Source of the DNA: Ancylostoma caninum
Taxonomy: Eukaryota > Nematoda > Chromadorea > Rhabditida > Ancylostomatidae
DNA: 64,000 nucleotides
Assembly: GCA_037903475.1 (NCBI GenBank)
Contig: JBAJFG010000002.1
Span: 3,162,001 to 3,226,000, forward strand
Direction of reading: 5' to 3'
Shown: positions 48,076-58,699 of the stretch, piece by piece
How the letters are laid out: every line of letters begins with the position of its first letter
Position numbering within the stretch: position 1 is the stretch's first letter
Translations under genes and position numbers: made by a program
The notes under the pieces: model-generated
What the model saw: only the letters and a program-made list of their open reading frames with translations
The model's database searches: none
What the model was told of the DNA's origin: nothing

Positions 48076-48155
48076 AGTTTGAGCATATATAATGAAGCTC
48101 AGAGACGGGAAAATACTGAACTATCTGAAGTCAGGGTTCTTCCTCTGTCTTAAAC

Positions 48156-48290
48156 ATCTGTTGACCTCCACACGCATCTATGAGGATAAATGCCCAGACG
48201 TGGACTGCCAGTATTGTACCGAAGGGGAGGAAATTTGTCAGCTACGGGGTGCCGTGTACCTTATCAGATGCGAAGGATGTGAGTCCTGTG
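48156..48290 (+). mobile_element. Penelope-like element fragment C (head to head with B)
   Basis: The plus strand reads LLTSTRIYEDKCPDVDCQYC then EGEEICQLRGAVYLIRCEGC and breaks off. The same sequence runs in the other direction at 48080-47985, so the two form an inverted repeat with about 80 bases between them. Confidence 0.7.
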
Positions 48291-48299
48291 GGCGCCAGC

Positions 48300-49660
48300 G
48301 ACCAGTAAGCAATGTGTGGAGCGTGGAGTTGCAGAAAGGAGCGACAAGGGACATCTTGCAGATTTGAGACCAGGTTCTACGTGCCGTCAAAGAGATACAG
48401 GTTATGGTGATGGCGGAAGTGTTGAAGCACATGCGCACAGGTAACGCTAATAGAGAGGCGATCAAGGAGTCTGGTAGAATCTCCAGAAGTGTGGCCGTAG
48501 ACCTAGTAGCCAAAATCTGCCAGAGGTGTGAGGCAGGGCTGTAATCAGCAGGTGGTCTGAAGCGATGCTAACCAGTCTCGAGTGCGAGAGTAGAGCTGCT
48601 TTTGTGGAAGAACTAGCTGAAATGAAAACATCACGTGATGAAATGAGAGAGCTAGAGATTATGCGGAGGTGGAATTTGAAGAGATACCAGAAATGTTAAA
48701 GAGAACATTGCGGAGGAACACCAAATTGCAGGACACGGTTCGGGTGCAAGAAGAGGAACTTACGGGAGTACAAGCATAACGTGGAAGCTCAGGAGAAGGA
48801 GCTAATGGAGTTTCGGGCCAGTCAGCATCCACATGGAGCACTCCAAATGAATGTTGTCGGACGTCAACGCGCAGTTCCATCTGAGAACCAACCCTTGAAA
48901 TGGGAGCTGGAGGAATTGTCACTGTTTCGGACGTAAAACTGCAACACTGATCAGGATGTTCAGAGTGGCTCCGAGAATGATGCGAGCGCGAGAGGATCGA
49001 CTTCGCTAAGGCTCAGGACGAGATCTACTCGTCCTGATGATTGGCAGAATCCTCCCATCAATTAGTCTCACTCCTCATATGCGAGTGATGAAAACGAGGG
49101 AAAAAGTAGGGTGAGTGGCTGTCCCAGACTCGGGCCACAAAGGAGAATTACCACGAAGGGCTCAGATCAGATGGCGCGATACCTAAATTATATGGCACTA
49201 CTGGAGGTGAAGCCATATTCAGAAATGAAAAAAAAAACCTATCCGCCAAAGACCTCGTGAAACGGGAAATGGTCTTAGCTCTAACTTTCCCTGTGTCCGA
49301 AGAAGGAAGAAGGGTACGTGACTCTCACCTGCTGTCACGCATGAACGATCTTCTCTCGAAAAGGAGGCGCCCTCCAAAACTTGATCCAGAACGCCTTGCG
49401 CGCGCAATGAAGACCAGAGAGCGTCTGCGCTTGCTTAGCAGTGAAGCCACTGACTAAATGAACCACTCCGCCTATCAAAACCTAGCGAGGAGTTTGATGA
49501 TATCTGAGATTTTCCCATGGCAAACAGGGATGTACGGGATTATGCTCGGCAAGAGTGACAACCAAGGAATTCCAGAGTCAGGAGTTGACGCGTCATCCCT
49601 ACCTGCAAGCACTAACGATGAGTACAATGATACTAGAGACTTCCCATGGCAAATAGGTAG
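48300..49660 (+). other. unrecognised coding-like relic
   Basis: Broken plus-strand frames look protein-like: VLRAVKEIQVMVMAEVLKHM, then TGNANREAIKESGRISRS (48360-48540), a charged segment around 48590-48780 (RDEMRELEI, VQEEELTGVQA) and LSKRRRPPKLDPERLARAMK (49257-49457). The charged, helical style resembles a retroelement gag-like or coiled-coil protein, but no motif identifies it. Confidence 0.35.
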
Positions 49661-49664
49661 CGCC

Positions 49665-50182
49665 GACGCTCAGATTTGTAAAATCGGGTTGAGGCGGATC
49701 CATCGTGGCGTAGCCGGTGCTCCGGCGCTCCATCTTCCAAAGTCACCCTGGGACGGGCCCTCCGTTGCATAATGGGTGCGCCGGCGTTGAGATTTGCAAA
49801 ATCGGGCTGGCACGGGTCCACTGTGGCGCAGTGGGTGAGCCGGCGCTTAAACTTACAAAATCAGCCTGGGACGGGTCAACTGTGGCGCAGTGGGAGCGCC
49901 GACGCTCAGATTTGCAAAAACCAGCCTATGAGGGGTTCCCCGTTGCATATTTGATGCGTCGGCGCTCAGATGTGCAAAATCGGGCTGGGTCTGGTCCCCC
50001 GCTGCAAAGTGGGTGCGCCGGCGCTTAAACTTACAAAATCAGCCTGGGACGGGTCCACTGTAGCGTATTGGGAGCGCCGGCGTTCAGATTTGCAAAATCG
50101 GGCTGCGACTGGTCCCGCGCTGCATAGAAGGTGCGCCGGCGCTCAGATTTGCAAAACCAGCCTAGGACGACTCCCCCCCCCT
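49665..50182. repeat. minisatellite, about 59-60-bp unit, about 8 copies
   Basis: The unit is approximately GTGGGTGCGCCGGCGCTTAA, then ACTTACAAAATCAGCCTGGG and ACGGGTCCACTGTGGCGCA. Higher-order alternation is visible between a 'CTCAGATTTGCAAAATCGGG' type and a 'TTAAACTTACAAAATCAGCC' type. Its core is related, reversed, to the 42.2-kb array. Confidence 0.85.
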
Positions 50183-50804
50183 TGCATCAGTAATTTTTCC
50201 AAAGCATCAGCAAGCGCGACTATTTCGTTCACTGAAAATACCAAGTATGAAAAAGTTCCATCTGGACTCGATGACGTCAATGTACGGCGCAGCGTTGTAG
50301 GATCCCACTGGGCCCGGTCTAGTTTTATCTACTCACAGTTCACTGCTCGATTAAGCCTGTACTATTGCTGGTCAATAAACCTTTTGAAGCTCGTGGATCG
50401 CAGAGACAACAGTCACTGGTTTCCAGCTATATTTTCTAAGTGTTCCCATTTTTGGTCAATCTTTACATCACGGCATATCAATTGTAAATACAAAAGTTCA
50501 AGCCTATCTCAGCATTGGTGCTCCTTGCAATACACTTTAGAAGACAAGGGCGGTAGGCAGGATCGAGATCGCCCACCGAGAGCAATTCTGCTCGAATTTC
50601 TGAGTGTTGTAGCATGAAAAGTGTCTGCATTTTTTTTTGTCACCACTTTCCTTCACCTAGATAGAAATTTCCTTCCATACTTGTCTCCACCTGACTACCT
50701 TTACCCACAGCAGCTCAGCTCTGTCATCTTTTTCTATGAACTATCGAAACTTTTCGTGTTTCGTAAGTTCGGATCGAAATAACCAATGCATTAGTGCTCA
50801 CCAG
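50183..50804. other. upstream of the receptor cyclase fragment; nothing certain
   Basis: A short open stretch (SSVIFFYELSKLFVF before GTAAGT, about 50708-50760) could be an earlier exon of the cyclase ectodomain, but its family match is too weak to include. Confidence 0.35.
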
Positions 50805-52388
50805 GTTAGAAACCTACGAATGCAGTTAAATCCTAAAGGGCCAGATTTTCCAAGGATGCTGTCTTTGAAGACTCAGGTAAGTGAAAGTTGAGCCATATGA
50901 ATCGCCTAGGCTCGGGCACTGCGTCGCACGGCTTCTCGAGGAGTTCGACTGGGACAATTTTTCTATCATATTTACTTCAAACGTAGTCAACTACTGCGAT
51001 GACATAGTGGCGGATGATGAGGTGAAGACAAAATTTGACGATTAACGATTATTTTGGCGGTGAATGACATTTGTAGGCTGCACTGAGTGATTCCTACAAT
51101 CCAGTGATAGTCTACAAAGAACAGATCAACTAATCAGCAGGTGATCCATTCTATAACGCGCTCAGCGAAACAAGACTGCGATCTCGAAGTCAGGATTGCT
51201 TCGCTTCAAATGGTTTTACGAAACATGAAAAATTGGAACAGTTTGCAGTTGTGTTGGTTTGCTTGGATTCTGCCAAGCATCGGCGAGACTTCCTGATTCA
51301 AACTTCTCAAATGCGCATGTCAACGGATGAATACGTCTATGTTTTCATGGAAATAAGGGGCTTTGCCTTTGGTTCGTGACTCTGGACCTTGAAGTGACAG
51401 TTAGATAAAAGGAATTTGATAGTTTCTTTACCTACCTGTGCTATTTCAGGACAATACGGTGCTGAAAAAGAAGTGTGTGAGTGCGATTTCTCTGACTCAG
51501 TTATAAACTCTTGGAATTTATTGGTGAAATCAACCAGTCACTAGTTCGATCGAGCCAAGTCGAGTACAGGGAACGACAGTCATGACTGCATGCCTTGCTA
51601 TGGATGCAGCGTAATATCTTTCGTTACCTAACTTGATAGCGCCGTAATAGCTTTAGCCCCGAGGAAAACTCGTACCAGCGCGAACTCGGCCGGGCAGGTT
51701 CGCTACGACGTTTCCATTCTCTCTGCAAGTAAGTCATCATTGTTTGTGTTCGTTTCACCTTTGGAAACATGGTAACATGTTGCAGTGCCCAATGGCCTCA
51801 CACTCATCTGGGAAGGCGTCGCGAACAAAAACGCAGATGGGATGGACGACATCGCTAGAGAGGCAGCAAAGCGAGTTCTTGTGGTGAGCGGCTGTAATAC
51901 AAAATTCTTTAGAGATACAGTGGCGGCCACATATTTAACACACCCACCGATTTTAGACAACATGATTTTTTACTTTAAAAATACTTTATTTTTGTTGGCT
52001 TTTTCCTAGTTATATAATTTTACATCTTCCTATGGGATGAGGAGAGGAGATCATTCAAAATAGGCACATTTTCCTTGAAGGCGGCACCCACGATAATCTT
52101 CATCTCTGATCTCTTGAGTGTTTTCGACCCTCAGCCATAGTACCGTTAACTCTGCGGAGCAAGGGCTGTTTGAGACCCCGCCTTTCCCGCCATATTACAA
52201 GTAGAACTTCAGTCCCGCTGGTACGAGTTGTCATGCTTACCGAAAGTGGCGTTGGAGCGCGACAGTATCACATCTCAGCTGATTTCTTTGTTGAATTCAG
52301 CCAGGTTCTCTGTTATTTTCGATATTTTCGTGTATGTGCGCATCAAATTCATATTTGTACTCAGCACATGGCAATACCACAACAGGCA

Positions 52389-52473
52389 TGTTTCCGAATT
52401 CTCTCGTGCAAAACTTCGAAAAAGTCGATAGAATCGATTTTTTCGAAGTTTTGCACGAGAGAAATCGGAAACA
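52389..52473. repeat. 85-bp hairpin in the receptor cyclase intron
   Basis: TGTTTCCGAATTCTCTCGTG with CAAAACTTCGAAAAA is mirrored by TTTTTCGAAGTTTTGCACGA with GAGAAATCGGAAACA. Arms of about 35 bp are interrupted by one or two mismatches around a 13-base loop. Confidence 0.8.
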
Positions 52474-53819
52474 ATCGATGATTTTTCACAACAGCTAGCT
52501 TTTACCCACTATCCATCAACAAATGATAAGTGTGCCAATTTTGATCAGAATTAGTTGATTCGATGAGATTCTAATTTGATACATGCAAAATTCCAATTTG
52601 ATACATGCAATACAGATACATTTTCATATTCACGTGTTCATACATATGAAAGGAATACTTGCTTCTTTCTCCTCCATCTTACTCCTCTTTGAGGTCCCAA
52701 GCACTGATGATGTCGAGCTCCTCTTCCCAGCGGGACATCGTAAAGACATGGCGACAAGTTTTCTTCTACAAATACAACAATGAGAGTAAGAATTAGTAAA
52801 CTACCAGCAACGACATGTAAATATTTGCGGATATGGATTTCACTGGACCATTACTGACAATTCTCAAAAAAAAAGAGTGGAAGAAAAGCAGTGTAAAAAA
52901 ACAAAAGAATATCGGAAAAAAGCAATACCGAAGATGCCCTATATGGCAGGCATAAATCAGCTGATAGAACGCCGCGGCATTGATCAAATCCCTGCGGCGA
53001 CAACGCAGTGAGCGGATCTCTCGTCCAATTTCCGCTGGGCGCTCGGATTAGGCAAAACTTGGGATTTTGCGACTTTCGTTAATTTTTAACGCTATATCTG
53101 GAATCAGTGGACTCAGTTAGCAAAGAGAAAGTAGAAATTCTAGAGACGAAAATTATCGTGGGTGCTGCCTTTAACATTCTCCTATGAACGCTATCACCGT
53201 ACTCTCGGTACTAGCTGGAGCTAGGGACAGAAACGAACTGTCAGATTTGTGAAGAATTTCATTTTAATACCGAGAATATTACAAGCGTCAGAATTTTCCC
53301 GTGAATGCCTCAGTTCTTGTTAGTAGCACAAACCGGAGAAAACTCCGAAGCCGAAGTTCGTTCTTTATCTTTGTGTTTACCACAAATCCTTTTTTCCGCA
53401 ATTTTAGGATCTGTTGACGATGCCTATTATTCCCGACGTTAAATAACTGCGTGTTCACAGTGCTATAGCAAAATTCGCAAATACATCAAGAGCATAAACA
53501 AATTCTCCCTCGATTTAATTTAATAAGTAGTGTAAAAGAGGAGTTGAATTATTTCCGGAAGTACTGCATTTGAGATCTGAGTGCACCGATTCCATGCAAA
53601 AGCATGTTCCAGAGCGGCGAAGCCGAGGAAAGGAAGGGCACCTCATGCCTCATGATATCCTCGAGCCTCGTTCTGATGGCTCATTCCATGCCTGAGATAT
53701 AGATTTTATATTCTGATCAACTGGTCGTCCAAAATAAGGGCGTGCTAAATATGTCGCCCCCAGTGTATGTATTTTCCTCATAATTTGGATCCGATCATTT
53801 GATTTCTTGAGGAATTTAG
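52474..53819. other. intronic sequence; solitary element end
   Basis: Lies in the 1.9-kb gap between the last two recognised receptor-cyclase exons. It holds an isolated reversed end GGGTGCTGCCTTTAA near 53159 (another sits at 19050, and a GGGCAGCACCCAC end at 5127). No exon was recognised. Confidence 0.45.
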
Positions 53820-54056
53820 ATTGACTTGAGCGCTGAAATCGACGATCCATCGCTCACAGAATTGTTCAAAAGCCGCGTGGTTGCACGTGTTAGATCAAAT
53901 CCACTATACTGCGATACGCCGGCCTGCCTGAACAACACCAATCTTCCAGTTCGTCTATCTAATTTGTAATGGGCATATTTTGATAACGGTTTTTATCGGA
54001 CGCCAACTAGATTTTTATGTAGAATGTTTTATTGGCTCGAGTCACTTCGGAACTCT

Positions 54057-54331
54057 CTAGACTTCGCAGGTAATCGTCGTTGTTGAACTCCTGCAGTTGC
54101 TACAAGGATAAGACCAATGAGAAGTCCTGGGAGGTGATGACGATCGATACTTATCGTTGGCACATAGCGACCCATAGCCATCACTTCCACTTTCTTCATC
54201 GCTTTTTATTTCGAACCTATCTATGAGAAATCCAGGCCATGAGCAGCAGTTCGGTTGCGAGGAGCAGTTTTGGAAGCAATCCAGAGGCGTTGTAACTTGA
54301 CAATTGGTACGTAACTTATCATGACAGTCAC
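54057..54331 (-). CDS. cysteine-rich exon, unknown gene
   Basis: After a GTAAG| acceptor on minus the frame is open for about 90 codons to TAG and holds about ten cysteines: NCQVTTPLDCFQNCSSQPNC, then CSWPGFLIDRFEIKSDEESG, ending SYPCSNCRSSTTTITCEV. The spacing suggests a disulfide-rich secreted domain. I do not recognise the family. Possible 5' exons are in the open minus frames at 54462-54904, including MGSLVISLFSVERGAREHDY, but no join could be proved. Confidence 0.45.
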
Positions 54332-55064
54332 CTTACATGGCCTGTTCATTTCGATAAATTTTGAAGAGGCAAAGTCTTAGAATACTCCCACTATCTATGG
54401 CCGAAACCTTCGAACGCCTCCATCCACTTTGCCTTCTCTTGACACCACCTCAGGCTTGTCGTTATACTCCTAAAACAGTTGGGCTAGTAGTGAACCAACC
54501 ATAACCAATCAAACAACAAATCCTAGGCTCTGTCAAAGGTGCATCTCCGCCAGTATATAAGGTCACAGCCAAAAAGATATGATCAGTAACATGTTGAAGG
54601 TGGAACTTTTTATCAGAACTTAACTTGGGATTGAGCCATTTGGCCGAAATTTTAGGATGTGGTGACGGTCGAAGTACTCTTTCTTCGCGCTGTATAACGT
54701 TGACGCAAACTGCTTTCAAACAGAACCATCGTGTTCCAAGTCCAAGTTCACCACTTTCATCAACATGATGATTCCTCGTTTGCATCGCTTCATTTCGACC
54801 CCAGAGAAGTTATTCTGTCTGTATCCAGTGAGTAATTTGCTGTAATAGTCGTGTTCTCTAGCTCCTCTTTCTACAGAAAAAAGTGAGATTACCAAAGAGC
54901 CCAAAAAAGTGGGAAAAAAGGGATTTCAATATTTTCAAATTAAAGGCAACCGTTTCTACTGAGGATATTTCTATGATATTCACTACTAACAATTATTCTG
55001 GCATTGGGATAAGGACTGTAAAGCCGTCAATATTTTTTGGTATGTATATATAAAGTAGAATGTC

Positions 55065-55070
<6 letters not shown>

Positions 55071-55105
<35 letters not shown>
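55071..55105. repeat. (TA)n microsatellite
   Basis: An uninterrupted run of about 17 TA units. Confidence 0.9.
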
Positions 55106-55107
<2 letters not shown>

Positions 55108-55270
55108 CTTATAGAAATCGTGGAGGGTTAACCGATCGGGACCAAACTTTGCACACATACCCGCCAAGGGTCGGCGGAGGTTTTAGGCTATATTCCGCCA
55201 GAAAATATCGATTGATTGTACTTTCGGAATACTGTAGGATTCTTTTGAGCTGTTAGCCGAGACGGTTATC

Positions 55271-55324
55271 GGTCTTTATTGAGGTTAACGTTTCGGCGAT
55301 GTCGCCTTCGTCAGAGCCTGAAAA
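55271..55324 (-). ncRNA. hammerhead-ribozyme-like motif (Penelope-type terminal region)
   Basis: The minus strand reads CAGGCTCTGACGAAGGCGAC then ATCGCCGAAACGTTAACC. CTGACGA is a perfect CUGANGA box (55308-55314), GGCG-ACAT-CGCC is stem II, and GAAAC (55290-55294) follows directly, as in hammerhead ribozymes. Downstream, GTTA...TAAC (55260-55290) could form stem III before GTC. Stem I pairing is poor by eye, so a complete fold is not shown. The sequence matches the Penelope fragment B core at 47.4 kb. A TATAAATCC box upstream (about 55507 on minus) resembles that element's TATAAAAGG arrangement. Confidence 0.6.
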
Positions 55325-55739
55325 GTCAAAGACATAAATGATTTACCCTCTCAAACGCCTCATCCCTCTACTACAGGACATCCTTCATCCAGCCGTATAC
55401 TCAAAAACAGTGCAATCAACACAGATAAGGTAGAGCTCACCTTACTTGCGGACACGGTGGTAGAATAGCGGACCACTAGTGCCAAACCCGTGCTCCTAAG
55501 GATTTATAAGGTGCCTCAATCATAGCACGCAGGACCTCAGAAGCGTTTTGGATCACGGCGAAAAGCCCAAAAATGAATAGAAAAGATGAGTGCATCGCCA
55601 TCACAAGCGAGCTCGCCCTGTATCAAAACCTTTGCGGGTTTTGATCTACGTGGGCCGGTTGTTAATGACTCTGTGGAAATGTCTCTAAGTATTCTATTGG
55701 TTGCTGTGATCATTTTCTACGATTTTCCGAATTCCTTCG

Positions 55740-56080
55740 AGAATAAATTTAAATTTTCGAGTTTGAGGCATGTTGCGTTGATAGCAGCCCCTCGCCGCCC
55801 CACGACGCCCCAGGAAGCCATGTGGTCACAAAGCGCGGGCGTCGCCCATACCTTTGTCGCCGAGCCTGGTTCGAGCCTAAGGAATGCATACCATTTATCA
55901 GCGTTTCGTGGCGGCACCTATCAGCGGAACGCTTGGCAGCGCTTTGGACGCACAGGAAATACCGTCATCATTTCCCGTGTTTCCGCGTGTTTCATCCGAC
56001 TTCTATTATTCTTTACTGAAGGCAAGTTTTGGAGGTACGCCCACCTTGGCTGTGCAGCTATTTGCGTAATTAAAGGCGCG
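55740..56080 (+). repeat. TTAA/GGCAGCAC family, fragment 3
   Basis: TATCAGCGTTTCGTGGCGGC followed by ACCTATCAGCGGAACGC and ATACCGTCATCATTTCC...GTGTTTC matches the copies at 25490 (same direction) and 58110-58220 (opposite). The ends are not preserved. Confidence 0.6.
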
Positions 56081-56687
56081 AGCGAGGTGCAAAGACGTTA
56101 ACGCCCCTTTGAGCACACCTGGAATATCGCACCTATAATTGGACTGCACCGATCGCTCGATATCTCATCAGTTTCCTGGAAGGTTATTTATACCTGGTAT
56201 ATAGGACAGAGGGTCAATTTATCTGCTTTCTTCGACTGAAGGAAATGTTGATGTTCGTAAGCGTAACGGTGGGCGTGGTCAAGCTCGAGTTTCTTCCGCT
56301 TCCTGGTGTCGTGGCCGTCAGCACTCACCACTTCCTATGCTTCCATTCTCTCATCCTTGTGATGTTAGGATTGCTTGCACTTACGGTCAACGCAACGCTT
56401 TCCCAGTGAACCCACCCCCCCCCCCTTTGCAACGAGGCTCGGCTTAATCACGTGCAGCGCTTCTAGTTCAGGTTTTTTCGCCCACGAAGTTTGCGATTTT
56501 CACTGGGAAACTCGATGACGTTCCTATCACTACACGGTGCATTAAAAGATTTGCTCATTTTATTGTTCATCGTGCAGTTTTGATTCGCGGATACGCTTCA
56601 ATTCACCAGCATTGTAGTGCGACCGGCCTCACCTACCACCGTGACAGATTGCTCTCGAGGTCCAGCATTAAACTTTACTACATTGTA

Positions 56688-57962
56688 TTAGGTGCGTGCA
56701 AAAGTTCCGGGGCAGTTTCACTTTGTTTTTTGAAATGCCATAAGTCGGTTCAGGGTAAAAATTTTTGATCAAGTCAAAAAGCGTTGGCACCAATGCAGTG
56801 TTGCCAACGCAGCACATAAAGATTTTCCCAGAAGCCTTGAATTTGACAGGTTTACACTTGAAAACGCGGCACACATCGTTTTTGAGTAGGGTCTGTTCAT
56901 TAAAAGTTTCACAGCGGATGAGACGATTCAGAAGCTTGAAAGAGGGATATTTTGTTGGGGACAGGTCCAGAGATTATATGGAACGCATGAGAATTTCAAA
57001 GCCCGAGTGGTCCATTTTTTACACGGTTGACACTGTAGCCATGCTGATATCCGTAATCCCGCAGCAGGAGCTGCCCACATATGCTTACCTGTGTTGGCCT
57101 GATATTTGAGAATTTTCCCATGATTACTCTCGACAAAAGAGCGTATTAATCAACAATAATGGTACATCTGTTTTGAAAAAAAATCATTGCGGATTGCTCA
57201 AATTGCTGGCAAGAAAAGGACAAAAAAAATTCAAAAAGAGCAGCGATGGTTTTGTCTCCTTTTTGGGTAGGTCGATGATATCTAGATCCTGAAAGGACCC
57301 CTTCCTATTAACGTACATGACCCATATTGCATTACTAATAAGAATCCGCCCGAGAAACAGCTTGCTAGAAAATTAGTAGATCAAATATATGCAGTCGTCC
57401 AGGTGGCAACACTGGTGTTCTTCGCTCAGCTCACACGAAATCCGTTTACTCATCTTTCTCCTCTTACCGATTTTCTCCTAGTGACGGGACATATTTGGGT
57501 AATTACCTCATAATGTTCTGCACACCTTGTACTGGGTCTGCTCCAACGTGGCCCTTTCAATCGCCTCTTTGAAGATCAAGTTACTGAGTAGCTCGTAGTG
57601 CAGTTTCCATACTCTCCCTTCCGTCTAGATTTCACAAGAGCCCACGAGTCCGTGGCATTTTGAAGAAGATACCCTGCATGAACGAAAGGTTGACATTGTG
57701 GATTGCTCCCCTCGCAGATCGCCCGATTTTGAATTCATGAAGCAAAACTCCACAAATTTGCTGACTGTGCCTAACATTAGTATTAAGGCTAAAATACGGT
57801 AACGATGTGATCTAGATCCGAGCCAAAAGTGCCATAGGTAGCAGAGGTTGCAGGCTACCTGTACATGTGAAAAAGGCTGCAAGATATAGAAATCTTAAGG
57901 AGCAAAACAACATCAAACAATGAAATACCACCAACTGCCCCGGAACTTTTGCACGCACCTAA
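56688..57962 (+). mobile_element. mariner element, full length (1275 bp), decayed transposase
   Basis: The left end TTAGGTGCGTGCAAAAGTTC and right end GAACTTTTGCACGCACCTAA are perfect inverted repeats, extending to 30 bp each with CGGGGCAGTT. TA flanks both sides (56686-56687 and 57963-57964), the mariner target duplication. The length is that of canonical mariner elements. Inside are only broken frames; a fragment near 57310-57400 (NKNPPEKQLARKLVDQ) sits about where the catalytic domain should be. No full catalytic triad could be read. Confidence 0.9.
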
Positions 57963-58012
57963 TAGAATCGGTGCACATTATACCTAGGTTTGCCTACCAG
58001 AAGTGCCACAGA

Positions 58013-58330
58013 TTAAAGGCAGTACTCACGAAAATTTTTGGGTTGGAGATTTCGCGGTGTATCGGGGTTTTTGGGGGCGATGAACTCATTAACAACTGGG
58101 AAGTAGGGTGAAACACGCGAAAAACTCAGAAAATGATGGCGATACTCCATGTGTGTCCACAGCGCGGACGAGTGTTCCGTGATGGGTCCCGGCACGAACC
58201 TCTGCAAATGGTACGAATCTTCTAAACCACATGCGCACACCCTGTCAACGGCGTTAGCTGGCACGACGAAACCTTTTTGCCTACAGCGGCGGATGTGTCC
58301 ACGGCAGTATCTTCGCAGGTAGGCGGCCAT
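58013..58330 (-). repeat. TTAA/GGCAGCAC family, copy 4
   Basis: Starts TTAAAGGCAGTACTCACG, followed by GAGATTTCGCGGTGTATCGG, GTTTTTGGGGG, GGGTGAAACACGCG, GATGGGTCCCGGCACG and CGGCGTTAGCTGGC. The order matches the right half of 25265-25674 read in reverse, and 831-1140. The distal end was not found. Confidence 0.7.
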
Positions 58331-58573
58331 CCACGGTGTTCTTACTGTTGCTATTGTCCAGCGATCGGCTACATGGTAAGCGACTCATTTCAGAAGTGAG
58401 GAATTCCTTTAAGTGAAACTCAAGCTGCACTCGCCCACACGCATTAAAAAATTGTATTTGAAAAGCTAGCGGTCGAATATGGTTAACAAGAGGCTTTGCA
58501 GAAGTGATCTTTGGCGAAGATTGTTTTTCTGCAGCTTAGGCTTTGAACGATAATATCGTTTTCACCTGGGAAA

Positions 58574-58699
58574 ACTAGAATGTTATGCGATTGTTGCATA
58601 AGCGCATTACTAATACATTACAAGACTAGCGTTAGGACTAGAATGTTATGCGATTGTTGCATAAGCGCATTATTAATACATTACAAGACTAGCGTTAGG
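58574..58699. repeat. 63-bp perfect tandem duplication
   Basis: Two adjacent 63-base copies beginning ACTAGAATGTTATGCGATTG and ending CAAGACTAGCGTTAGG differ at a single base (CATTACTAA against CATTATTAA). Confidence 0.9.

Larger units (their letters stand above)
50805..53969 (+). pseudogene. receptor-type guanylyl cyclase, extracellular-domain fragment with frame break and stop
   Basis: Exons recognised: 50805-50876 (GPDFPRMLSLKTQ), 50911-51021 (LGHCVARLLEEFDWDNFSII then NVVNYCDDI), 51077-51371 (PVIVYKEQIN-stop-SAGDPFYNAL, then AVVLVCLDSAKHRRDFLIQ and TDEYVYVFM), 51786-51883 (NGLTLIWEGVANKNADGMDD then AREAAKRVLV) and 53820-53969 (LFKSRVVARVRSNPLYCDTP). This is the ligand-binding domain (ANF-receptor fold) of nematode receptor guanylyl cyclases such as the sensory gcy genes. 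In 51131-51133 a TAA lies in frame where the family is continuous. Between the first two exons only a 33-base gap with GT/AG ends exists, and it leaves the frame off by one. No transmembrane, kinase-like or cyclase domain was seen downstream; the last exon runs to a TAA. It is probably a truncated pseudogene; assembly error remains possible. Confidence 0.8.

Noticed and set aside
49665..50182. CRISPR-like array (regular repeats)
   Set aside because: Repeats are contiguous and about 59 bp with no unique spacers; the genome is eukaryotic.
51461..51520. Another candidate receptor-cyclase exon after CTATTTCAG
   Set aside because: In phase on entry, but there is no good donor and no family similarity.
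51658..51728. Extra exon of the receptor cyclase (between TTTAG and GTAAGT)
   Set aside because: Splice sites look good, but the family sequence joins 51371 directly to 51786 in phase; adding this segment inserts residues foreign to the family.
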